Shown here: positions 17,511 to 25,774 of the stretch, one piece after another
How positions within the stretch are numbered: position 1 is the stretch's first letter
Layout: every line of letters begins with the position of its first letter
Assembly (NCBI GenBank): GCA_020024555.1
Contig: JAHHTQ010000001.1
Span: 31,333 to 95,332, forward strand
DNA: 64,000 bases
Direction: 5' to 3'
DNA from: Angelakisella sp.
GTDB taxonomy: Bacteria > Bacillota > Clostridia > Oscillospirales > Ruminococcaceae
The notes under the pieces: generated by a model
The model's database searches: none
What the model was told of the DNA's origin: nothing
What the model saw: only the letters and a program-made list of their open reading frames with translations
Translations under genes and position numbers: made by a program

Positions 17511-18722
17511 TTATTCTTCCCATGAATCATAGTTACGTCTACTGTTTTTAAATATTATAAAGTATACTAGGCCGACAATCGCTACAACAATAAGTGATAT
17601 TAAAATACCAATACCGATTCCTTTGCCAACCCCTGTATCTGTCTTGTTTGTATCTGTCGGTATGGTTGACTGAGATGGCGGTGTACTTGAAGATGGTTGT
17701 TCAAGAGTTGAACTTTCTTCGGAAGATGACTCCTCGGAAGAACTTTCCTCAGATATTGAAGAAGTTTCTTCCGGTTTTGAAGATTCACTGCTTGTTGAAG
17801 GCGGTGGGGTGGGAACAGAAGAAGGGGCTACCGGTGGTTTAGGAGTAACATTATTCCCGCCGGCGCTGAGAGTGGTGGCAGGCAACTTTTTGTCACTAAT
17901 CACATAGCTTCCGAGTTTTTTTGTTTTAAAAGTAAAAGTATCAGTAAATTCGTCATAATTTCCTTTTATTACCCGCAATGAGTTATCGGGCATAATTTCA
18001 TACACAAATTCATCGTTTTTAACGAATAATGATAATTCACCCTCGCTATAAAATTTAGGTTCGGCTGGCCAACTCCAAAAACGTAGTTGCGCTTTGTTTT
18101 CTCTGCCATATTTATTCATAATAGCTTTATTAATTTCGTTTGTATGTCCCAAAAACATAGGGTCATGTGGCGCTCTTATTTGTATATTGTATTCAGCAGT
18201 ACCGTTACTGGAAGTATCATAGTCAAATACAGCGTGTAGTTTTCCGGTAGAGTACCCATTAAAATTGAAGTCTACTTTTTTGCAGTAATATTCATTAGGT
18301 AATAAATATTGTTCACTGTTGTAGTCTTTATATATGGATATGGGTTCGTAGTCAACTATTTCCAAATGTTTAATTTCACAGTAATATTTGGTTATCGGAC
18401 GTCTTGTATCTGTCAATGTTATTTTTCCCGCTATATATTTTACACTGTTTGAAGCATCTACATCGGGTTTTACACGCAGATAGACACTTCCGTTATCGAT
18501 ATAAACAGAGTCTACATATTTTCCGCCTGACTTAAATGTATATGACAGTCTAAAATCCGTATTGTCACAAGTATCACTGAAATTGTAGCCATCTTCATCA
18601 ACAAAGTTATCTATTATTATTGCTTCACCGGGAGAGGCAGAGCCGTAAAAGGCGAATGCAGTTGATACATTACAAAATAAGATTGCGCAAATAAATAATA
18701 AAAAAACACTTATTTTTTTCAT
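17511..18722 (-). CDS. secreted, membrane-anchored protein of unknown function
   Basis: I do not recognise the family. The 403-residue product has a clear signal peptide (residues 1-24, MKKI start, cleavage near AFA), an extracellular globular part to about 280, a low-complexity linker of Ser, Glu, Pro and Thr (about 290-360), a single transmembrane helix at about 372-393 and a short charged tail. There is no LPXTG signal, so anchoring is by the helix. A GGAGGG site precedes the ATG. It starts 37 nt after the class A PBP gene and is probably co-transcribed with it, so a cell-envelope role is plausible. Confidence 0.75.
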   Translation of the reverse strand: MKKISVFLLFICAILFCNVSTAFAFYGSASPGEAIIIDNFVDEDGYNFSDTCDNTDFRLSYTFKSGGKYVDSVYIDNGSVYLRVKPDVDASNSVKYIAGKITLTDTRRPITKYYCEIKHLEIVDYEPISIYKDYNSEQYLLPNEYYCKKVDFNFNGYSTGKLHAVFDYDTSSNGTAEYNIQIRAPHDPMFLGHTNEINKAIMNKYGRENKAQLRFWSWPAEPKFYSEGELSLFVKNDEFVYEIMPDNSLRVIKGNYDEFTDTFTFKTKKLGSYVISDKKLPATTLSAGGNNVTPKPPVAPSSVPTPPPSTSSESSKPEETSSISEESSSEESSSEESSTLEQPSSSTPPSQSTIPTDTNKTDTGVGKGIGIGILISLIVVAIVGLVYFIIFKNSRRNYDSWEE

Positions 18723-18759
18723 AAATTCCCTCCATCTACAAAAATACTACATCATCTGA

Positions 18760-21114
18760 TTATTCGTATAAATATGGGTACAGTTGCCTAATTTCTTCTG
18801 AATACAGCGGGTCATTCATATATAGAAATGCCCATTCTTCTTTTAGTGGAGCATCAGGGTCAAGCCATGGTTTTTGACCTGTAAAGTGATAGTCAACAAC
18901 ATAAGTTGAGCCATGTTGAGGGCATTTTGAAGGAATATTTGTTGTCTTATACCAACCGGTAGCTGTTCTCTCGCAAAATTCAGTTGCGGCGTATCCGGTA
19001 TCCTTACAATATGTTACCGGAACAACATTACTGCTTGCTATAAATTGTTTTGGTTCAAGCCCCTCGTGAACATCTTTCATTACGGTTTTCCAAAGTATTG
19101 GAGGCGGATAATTTTGATATTTTATGCTGTTTGCGACATTTTGACCATATTTATCTTTTACGATAACTTTTTCACCTTTTTCGTTAACTGTTGTCTTAAA
19201 TTGGTTATCATAACCCATCCAGCACACACCTACATAGTATGGTGTTATACCAATAAACCATTGGTCAACGTCTTTATCGGTTGTACCTGTTTTTCCTGCA
19301 ACGGGAATATTTAGTTCCGCAAGTGACGCTGCGCGGCCTGTACCCGGAAAAGCAGAAACAACCTGTTGCAGTAATTTATTCATAACAGTTGCTGTTTCAA
19401 AAGTAATAACACGGGTTGGAACAATGTCTTTCTTTAATATTACATTGCCTTTTGAATCCAGTACAGTTGTGTATGTGTATGGTTCTGTATATGTTCCGCC
19501 GTTTGCAAAAATTTGGTAAGCTCCTGCCATTTCAAGCGGTGTAACACCGTGTGTAAGTGAACCAAGCGCCAAAGGACTGGGCGCAATATCTGAGGGAACA
19601 AGGGATTTCATATTCAAAGAACCATGCAAGAAATTCCATACAGTATTGTATGATAATTGTTCTACAAGTCTTACAGGAACTACGTTTGTTGAACGCTGTA
19701 TAGCTTCAACCGTAGGAATATATCCCAAAAATCCAAGTGTGTGGTTATAGAAGTTAGTAGGTTTCCATAGAGGTTGACCTTTAATGTATTTACAATATGG
19801 TCCATCGAGAACAAGTGATGACCAGTTAATAATATCGTTTTCTATACTTAGCGCATAAGATGCAATAGGTTTTATTGTAGAACCCGGCTGACGTTGAGTA
19901 TCTGTTGCGCGGTTCCAAACTCTTGCGCCTTCTTTTTTACCGATACCTCCGACAAGACCTTTTATCGCTCCATTGGTATCAGTAATGATAAATGCGGATT
20001 GTGGATATTCTTCATTTTGCACAGGTGGCATATATTTTTCAGGATTTTCATAAATATTTTCCAGTTTTTCCTGAACAGTAGGGTCAACGGTTGTGTATAT
20101 TCTGTATCCACCTTGATAAAGCTTTTCTGATGCTTCTTTTTCTGTAATATTAAGTTCTTTTGCAAGGTCTTCAATAACTTGTGTCATCAAATAGTCAGTA
20201 AAGTAACTTTGTTCATTATTCTGTCTCTTTTGATTATTTTCTTTATTGAATACGATTTCTTCATTAAGAGCCGCCTCGTATTCCTCGTCATTGAGCTTTC
20301 CTTGCTCATGCATCAAAAACAGTACGGTTTCTTTTCTTTTTTGGTTATTTTCATATTGGGTATATGGATTGTAGTAAGTAGGATTTTGTGTAATTCCGAC
20401 TATTGAGGCGCACTGCGCAACCGTTAAATCTTTTACATCTTTATTGAAGTAAAGATTTGCGGCAGCCTGTATACCGTTTGTGTTGTTACCAAAAGATACC
20501 ATATTTAAGTACGACTCGATAATTTGATCTTTGGAATATTTACGCTCCATTTTTACAGCTCTGAAAATTTCACGCAATTTACGGTCCCAACTTTTTTTCG
20601 TATCATTTGTTACATTACGTACAAGTTGTTGTGTAATTGTTGATGCTCCGGGATTGCCGGGCAGTATTGACATTCCAAACTTTCCTAAAATATTGTCAGC
20701 GCCTGCAAGTACTGTGCGTCGCCAGTCGACACCGGTATGTTCAAGAAAATTTCTGTCTTCAACAGCAATCAGCGCATCAAAAAGGTGCTTTGGCATATCC
20801 TCGTAGTCTGTCCAAATTCTGCTTCCCTTCGTACCTTCTAGACGTTGCATTTCCTCGTATGCGCCTGTTTTTGGATTTTGTTGATACAAAATTGTTGTAT
20901 AATTAAGTTTTAGCATATCAAGGTCTAGGTTAATGGTTTCGGACTTATCAAATTTATCGAATATTATCATAGCAAGATAACAACCGAAAATACAGCAAAT
21001 AATAATACAAATCATTATCAAAGACGCAAAAGTTTTCCATATTCCACTCCAAACTTTTTTGGCTTCACTTTTTGGGCGAGCTTTGTTTGATGGGTTTTGC
21101 TTTTTTTCTTCCAT
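18760..21114 (-). CDS. class A penicillin-binding protein (PBP1A-type)
   Basis: Bifunctional peptidoglycan polymerase (784 residues): glycosyltransferase plus transpeptidase, anchored by one helix at about residues 29-52. The GT51 domain shows AVEDRNFLEHTGVDW with catalytic Glu119 and GASTITQQLVRN. The transpeptidase has SxxK at Ser412-Lys415 (PGSTIKP), an STN motif and KTGT at 608-611. The C-terminal tail lacks a Pro/Ser-rich or fibronectin-type extension. A GGAG ribosome site lies 7 nt before the start. The next gene in the same direction follows closely, suggesting an envelope operon. Confidence 0.96.
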   Translation of the reverse strand: MEEKKQNPSNKARPKSEAKKVWSGIWKTFASLIMICIIICCIFGCYLAMIIFDKFDKSETINLDLDMLKLNYTTILYQQNPKTGAYEEMQRLEGTKGSRIWTDYEDMPKHLFDALIAVEDRNFLEHTGVDWRRTVLAGADNILGKFGMSILPGNPGASTITQQLVRNVTNDTKKSWDRKLREIFRAVKMERKYSKDQIIESYLNMVSFGNNTNGIQAAANLYFNKDVKDLTVAQCASIVGITQNPTYYNPYTQYENNQKRKETVLFLMHEQGKLNDEEYEAALNEEIVFNKENNQKRQNNEQSYFTDYLMTQVIEDLAKELNITEKEASEKLYQGGYRIYTTVDPTVQEKLENIYENPEKYMPPVQNEEYPQSAFIITDTNGAIKGLVGGIGKKEGARVWNRATDTQRQPGSTIKPIASYALSIENDIINWSSLVLDGPYCKYIKGQPLWKPTNFYNHTLGFLGYIPTVEAIQRSTNVVPVRLVEQLSYNTVWNFLHGSLNMKSLVPSDIAPSPLALGSLTHGVTPLEMAGAYQIFANGGTYTEPYTYTTVLDSKGNVILKKDIVPTRVITFETATVMNKLLQQVVSAFPGTGRAASLAELNIPVAGKTGTTDKDVDQWFIGITPYYVGVCWMGYDNQFKTTVNEKGEKVIVKDKYGQNVANSIKYQNYPPPILWKTVMKDVHEGLEPKQFIASSNVVPVTYCKDTGYAATEFCERTATGWYKTTNIPSKCPQHGSTYVVDYHFTGQKPWLDPDAPLKEEWAFLYMNDPLYSEEIRQLYPYLYE

Positions 21115-21354
21115 TTAAAAACTCCATTTCTAAAAATTGTAGATATTTATTTTTGTTTTTTAAATAACCCCTTTAAATTAATAGTAGGAAAAAAATAATC
21201 TTTTTAAACATTATTATAAATCCATAATAAGCATTATAACATTATTATTTGCATTTGTATAGTATTTTTTAAAATGTCAATACTAAAAATGAAAATATAA
21301 TGTAGTTAAATATTAAAATAAAAAAATAATTTCTATTACAGGAGAATTATATTT
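21115..21354. other. AT-rich divergent intergenic region
   Basis: These 240 bases separate the leftward PBP gene from the rightward BofC-like gene and must hold promoters for both. A TATAAT at 21296-21301 is a plausible -10 box for the rightward gene, but its -35 region is poor. I see no gene, strong hairpin or clear operator. Confidence 0.4.
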
Positions 21355-21711
21355 ATGTATAAAAAAATAATGTTTTCTATAATCGCATTTTTGATTTTTG
21401 GAATATTTATATCTTATATATTATATGGTGGTGAAAGTAATGACTTTTCAGAGAAAAACAGCAGTAGTATGTCTATAAATATGCCTATAACCGAAAAAAC
21501 CGAAACAGGTAACAGTATAAAGGACTATTACTGCATAAAGATTGTTGATGATAAATTGACGGTTATAAAAAATGATGAAAAAACACCTGAAATGATTTTT
21601 GATATTTCTGTAAAAATGCTACCCGAATATGACAGACAGAAATTAAAAGATGGTGTGTATGTTTATAGTTATGATGAACTTCTTAAAAAAATAGAAGATT
21701 ATACAAGTTAA
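21355..21711 (+). CDS. small membrane-anchored protein, BofC C-terminal-domain-like
   Basis: A 118-residue protein with an N-terminal membrane anchor (residues 4-23), a Ser/Thr-rich spacer, and a C-terminal domain of about 60 residues (YYCIKIVDDKLTVIKND, then VKMLPEYDRQKLKDGVYVYS) that resembles the BofC C-terminal domain common in Clostridia. BofC of Bacillus acts in the forespore intermembrane space on SpoIVB signalling, but the single-domain clostridial versions are uncharacterised. An AGGAG ribosome site precedes the ATG. Its stop codon overlaps the stop of the convergent WG-repeat gene. Confidence 0.65.
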   Translation: MYKKIMFSIIAFLIFGIFISYILYGGESNDFSEKNSSSMSINMPITEKTETGNSIKDYYCIKIVDDKLTVIKNDEKTPEMIFDISVKMLPEYDRQKLKDGVYVYSYDELLKKIEDYTS

Positions 21712-23906
21712 AAAACAGTCAGCATTGATTTTTTTGCAGTGGTTGTATCTTTTATGCTTTTTTCAAATTGATAATTTTGAATTTTCATTTTTGTATCAAT
21801 TTCAAATAAAATAGTATCATTTGCATAAACGCAATCATTCATAAAGTAAATACCGTCACTTATTTTATAGTTTGAATATATATCTTTACATTTAAAAGTC
21901 ATAATGTAAGACTTATTTTCAGCGATATCCAGTAGCAACAATTTATCAATATCTATCTTTATTATTTTATCATAGCATTTGTCCAATAACTCATTAAAGT
22001 CTGTATCGATAACAGTTTCTTTTCCGCTTTTGGCTACAATGGCGTACCCGTTTTCAAAGTATGATATATCATCATACGGTAGTAGAGTATATAAACCATT
22101 ACTATTTATATAGCCCAACATATTGTCTTTATTAATTATTGCAAAATTATTATAAAAATCAAAAGCTTCGTCAAAAATACAGTCGGTTAATTCTTCAAAA
22201 TTTTTATCACAATAGCCGTATTTGCCGTTATTTTTTACTATCGCAATATTTCCGCTGAGAGTATGTATCTCATCGTAAGGTTTTGAATAGCTTGGTTTTT
22301 TAGTATCGGATATATCGACTACTTTATATTTATTTAGAGAACTGTCATAAACAGTGTATTTTTTATCGTAGTACAGGTCAATACTTGCAAATTGCAAAGG
22401 TATAATTATTGTGTTTAAAGTGTCAACCAAACCGTATTTTGTCTCGCTGTTTTGAGTCAACGATACTTTGTATATATTTTGTCCCATAAATTCAAATGTA
22501 TCATAAGAAGGCATAACAGTAAGGGCTTTGTTATCTTCTTGAATTAATATAAATCCGGTTTTTACAGTATTGTCTTCTTCATTAAGAATAGTATATTCGG
22601 CAATACCTTTATTATTAAAACTTGTGATAGTTGAAAAAATACGGGGTAAACAAAACGAGCCGTTTTGATTAATTATTCCATATTTATTATCTAAACATAC
22701 TCTTGCAAAACCACGCTCAAAATTAAAAGCATTTTGAAAATATTTGTTTATTTTTTTTGGACGGGATTTATCATATCCCAAATATATGTAAGAATATTGA
22801 TTTTTGTCTTTGGTTTTGTCTTTTATTATCATATAGTCATCAAAGCTATCTGATACGTATTCCCGAATAAAGACAGGTATATCATCGAATATTTTTTCCA
22901 TATTTATATTCAAAACATTGTTGTATATGCCTTGTCTTACTCTTGCAAAGCCATTTACAAAATCAGATACATAATCATATACACACTCGACGACTATTTT
23001 ACCGAAAGCATCAATAAAACCCCATTTTCCATTTTGCTTTACGGCTGCATAGCCACACTTAAAAATACTTTCATCTTCAAATTGGCAAGGTATTTTTTCG
23101 TGACCGTATAAATCCACAAAACCATAGAGGGAGTCTTTTTTGACAATACCCATACCGCCGGAAAAAATATTTACTTCATCATATTGCGGTTTACATAAAA
23201 GTTCCCCGTTGCTTTTTATATAGCCCCATTTATGATTGCGTAGCACAGGAGCGACATTTTCGTTCATATAATAAACATTGTCAAAAGGAATCAGTTTTAT
23301 TCTTTTGTTCATTCGGTTTATGTATAAATAAATTTTTTCACCATCAAAATCAACATCTTTAAAATAACTGTGATAATAATCTCCGTAAGATGAGTATTTT
23401 GGTTCAATTAAGATTTGCCCGAAACTGTCAGCAAAACCCCATTTTTCATTTTGATATATGCAAAAAATATCATCGTCGGCTGATACGATTTTGTCGTATA
23501 CAGTGTCTAGTATAAGCTCAAAGTTTTTGTTAATCAAACCATATTTGTTATTTTTGATAACTATTGCAACATCTCCGATAAAGTCGATATAAGTATCAAA
23601 TTTTTTATCAAATGGCGATATGTCTATATCTTTAAATTTATTCAAAACAAGATTTTCAGCGTCGTATATTAATGGATTTACAGGTTCTTTTATAGATTTT
23701 AAAAGGTTTTTAAGTTTTTCTTTTGCAAAAAAAGTAGGTAGAATAACTTTCCCGTAAGTGTTTATAATACCATATCTATCATTTTGTTCAACTATAAAAA
23801 TATTGTTTTTTTTGTCAAATTCACATATTGTGTAGTCATTATTCTTATTGTTGTCCAAAAGTTCATCTATTATTTGATTTTTGGTTAAATCATCATATTT
23901 ATTCAT
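21708..23906 (-). CDS. WG-repeat protein
   Basis: A 732-residue protein built largely from WG beta repeats: at least ten units with cores such as YGIIN, YGLIN, WGFAD, WGYIK, YGFVD, WGFID, YGLVD and YGYCD, each followed by a strand and an aromatic-acidic turn. No signal peptide, membrane helix or catalytic domain is seen, so it is probably a cytosolic repeat scaffold. WG repeats occur in proteins of very diverse or unknown function, and I do not propose one. The gene stands alone, converging with the BofC-like gene with a 4-base overlap and no terminator between them. Confidence 0.85.
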   Translation of the reverse strand: MNKYDDLTKNQIIDELLDNNKNNDYTICEFDKKNNIFIVEQNDRYGIINTYGKVILPTFFAKEKLKNLLKSIKEPVNPLIYDAENLVLNKFKDIDISPFDKKFDTYIDFIGDVAIVIKNNKYGLINKNFELILDTVYDKIVSADDDIFCIYQNEKWGFADSFGQILIEPKYSSYGDYYHSYFKDVDFDGEKIYLYINRMNKRIKLIPFDNVYYMNENVAPVLRNHKWGYIKSNGELLCKPQYDEVNIFSGGMGIVKKDSLYGFVDLYGHEKIPCQFEDESIFKCGYAAVKQNGKWGFIDAFGKIVVECVYDYVSDFVNGFARVRQGIYNNVLNINMEKIFDDIPVFIREYVSDSFDDYMIIKDKTKDKNQYSYIYLGYDKSRPKKINKYFQNAFNFERGFARVCLDNKYGIINQNGSFCLPRIFSTITSFNNKGIAEYTILNEEDNTVKTGFILIQEDNKALTVMPSYDTFEFMGQNIYKVSLTQNSETKYGLVDTLNTIIIPLQFASIDLYYDKKYTVYDSSLNKYKVVDISDTKKPSYSKPYDEIHTLSGNIAIVKNNGKYGYCDKNFEELTDCIFDEAFDFYNNFAIINKDNMLGYINSNGLYTLLPYDDISYFENGYAIVAKSGKETVIDTDFNELLDKCYDKIIKIDIDKLLLLDIAENKSYIMTFKCKDIYSNYKISDGIYFMNDCVYANDTILFEIDTKMKIQNYQFEKSIKDTTTAKKSMLTVF

Positions 23907-24006
23907 TGCATACCCCTATAATATTCTATGTTATTGTAATTTTTACATAATTAATGATAAAGAATTTCTATTTGATTTTTAAGTAAAATTTAGTATATAT
24001 ATATTA

Positions 24007-24055
24007 GAAAAATCCCATTTCACTATGTGTTTAATTGATAGTGTAACGGGATTTT
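24007..24055 (-). terminator. terminator of the leftward binding-protein-like gene
   Basis: An outer stem of 8 bp (AAAATCCC with GGGATTTT) and an inner CACTAT/ATAGTG stem are separated by a small internal loop. On the minus strand the structure ends in a T-rich tract, just after the stop codon at 24066. Confidence 0.75.
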
Positions 24056-24065
24056 GTTTTTGATG

Positions 24066-25157
24066 TTAATTTTTAGCTACTGAGTAATCAATAAAAAACA
24101 GTTTGTCATCAACAGGTTCTAAGCCGATTATATCAGATGTTGGTTGAACATTCATTGACAAAGCCATAGCAAGTTTTGCGGTAGTTTCGGCAAGCTGGGC
24201 ATCGTCGAAACCAAGAGCCATTAATACAGATTCGTTTTTCATAAATTCTTCTGTATTATCGTCATATTGCAGTATAATTATCTTTTGTTTTGGCAATTTT
24301 TCAAATTCCTCAGGATTATTAAAGTAGTCAAGTGTTCGTTTTAGTTCAACTGAATTATCAAATATCAAAACTTCACATTTTTTGATAATAGTTTGATCTA
24401 TTTCTTCAAATAAATCATAGTCATATTTTTTAACTTGTGTATTTACCGGATTATCAATCTTTATACCCAATTCATCAAGAGAGTCTGCCAATTCGTCAGT
24501 AAAACTTTCTGATTTTTCATTTGACAAAACAGTTGCATATTTTATTGTTTCATCTTCTTGAATAATATCCAAATCTTCGAGTTTATCTGTAAATAAAGTA
24601 CGTATTTCTTCTGCTATCGCATCTTTAAATGATGTATTGTTATAGCCGATGTAGTACGCCTTATCATAACTTTGTAAAAGATTTTTGTCAGGTTCGTTTC
24701 CTATAAAGATAAGACCGATATTCTTTGGCGCTGCTTGTTCAATAAAGTATTGAACATTGCTTTCCGGATTAATTCCCAAAATAATAACATTATAGTTTTC
24801 TGCTATCATTTTATCAAACATATTTTTTTGTGTTTCGTGACTGTTTGAAGAATAGATAGCGTTAAAGTTAGAACCCAAATTTAAACGTTTCTCCAAAGTG
24901 CGTTTTAAACGAGCCGAACTTAAATCATCACCTGTATGGAACAGCAGACCGACTTTTACATCATTTGAAATTGACATTGGCATTGCTATCGACCTCGTAG
25001 TAGGTTCACTGGCGGTAAGCAAAGCTCTCGGATTAATACACACATTTTGTGCTGGTTGTATAGGACTTACTTCTTCCGTGCTTTGTGGTGCTGTCGTTTT
25101 TTCTATATAAGAAAAAAGTGCCAACCCTGCAAGTATTGATATTAAAAGATGTTTCAT
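24066..25157 (-). CDS. membrane-anchored protein with periplasmic-binding-protein-like fold
   Basis: A 363-residue protein with an N-terminal hydrophobic anchor or signal (from MKHLLIS) and a two-lobed domain that reads like a type I periplasmic binding protein: VKVGLLFHTGDD, a helix-strand series with YNVIILGINPES and IGLIFIGNEPD, then ADSLDELGIKI and a LALGFDDAQLAE-like helix near the end. The ATG at 25157 lies 12 nt after AGGGAG; further upstream in-frame ATGs sit on or before that site. No lipobox cysteine is present and no ABC transporter genes are nearby, so a sensory or structural role is as likely as transport. Confidence 0.6.
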   Translation of the reverse strand: MKHLLISILAGLALFSYIEKTTAPQSTEEVSPIQPAQNVCINPRALLTASEPTTRSIAMPMSISNDVKVGLLFHTGDDLSSARLKRTLEKRLNLGSNFNAIYSSNSHETQKNMFDKMIAENYNVIILGINPESNVQYFIEQAAPKNIGLIFIGNEPDKNLLQSYDKAYYIGYNNTSFKDAIAEEIRTLFTDKLEDLDIIQEDETIKYATVLSNEKSESFTDELADSLDELGIKIDNPVNTQVKKYDYDLFEEIDQTIIKKCEVLIFDNSVELKRTLDYFNNPEEFEKLPKQKIIILQYDDNTEEFMKNESVLMALGFDDAQLAETTAKLAMALSMNVQPTSDIIGLEPVDDKLFFIDYSVAKN

Positions 25158-25419
25158 TCTTTTTGGCATCTCCCTAATTTTTAAATTTAAAAAATGTTTT
25201 AACAACTAAACAGTGTAAAATTTTGTTGATTTTAATTCATAGTTAATTGTATTTTTTTTATAAATAAATATTAACATATCGCACTAAATAATATTAGCAT
25301 AATAAGATATAAAAAGCAAGCATAATAAACAGATTTACAGAAAATTTTACATATTATTAAATAAATATAAAATATAAAAGTTTTATAAATAATAAATGAC
25401 AGAATATTTTTTCTATCGG
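25158..25419. other. AT-rich spacer before the ileS leader
   Basis: These bases lie between the start of the leftward gene and the ileS promoter. They must contain the leftward promoter, but I could not pick one with confidence. I see no gene or structured element. Confidence 0.4.
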
Positions 25420-25448
25420 TTGACAAATTTAATTTAATATGTTATCTT
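25420..25448 (+). promoter_or_regulatory. promoter of the T-box/ileS unit
   Basis: A perfect TTGACA (25420-25425), a 17-bp spacer and TATCTT (25443-25448). The start site would be about 25455, just ahead of the T-box stem I. Confidence 0.85.
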
Positions 25449-25469
25449 ATTAGCATATATAAAAAAAGA

Positions 25470-25727
25470 CTATGATAAAGACAGTAATTTATAATGAACG
25501 CTTACAGAGAGCGAATATTTGGTGGAAGTTTGCAGTCAGTATTTATAAATGAAAATCACTTTTGAGTCGCAATGTAGAAAGACGGTTTATTATCTAGACC
25601 GATGAGTAAATATTGACGGTGTTCCCCGTTACAGGAAACGCATATATTGGTATGTAAGTAATAGGTGGTATAGAAAGTTGACTAAGATTATAGCCTTCGT
25701 CCTGTTGCGGACGGGGCTTTTTTTATT
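25470..25727 (+). promoter_or_regulatory. T-box riboswitch (Ile specifier)
   Basis: Leader RNA that senses uncharged tRNA-Ile and controls ileS by antitermination. Visible parts are the stem I elements (AGAGAG near 25506 followed by GGTGGAAG), the specifier loop with an ATC codon at 25555-25557 followed by ACTTTTGAG, the T-box core AGGTGGTATAGAAAG (25663-25677) containing the TGGT that pairs with the tRNA acceptor end, and a terminator. The Ile codon agrees with the downstream gene. Family behaviour is established for T-boxes; boundaries here are approximate. Confidence 0.9.
25693..25724 (+). terminator. regulated terminator of the ileS T-box
   Basis: A GC-rich hairpin (GCCTTCGTCC with GGACGGGGC, one bulged base) is followed by seven T. 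Its 5' arm is downstream of the T-box core, as needed for the competing antiterminator. Confidence 0.9.
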
Positions 25728-25774
25728 ACCTGTTAATATTGAAAATTTTAATTTGAAATAAAGGAGTATTGTAA

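Noticed and set aside
25470-25727. Possible tRNA or free small RNA before ileS
   Set aside because: The specifier codon, T-box core and terminator together identify a T-box leader, and no cloverleaf is present.
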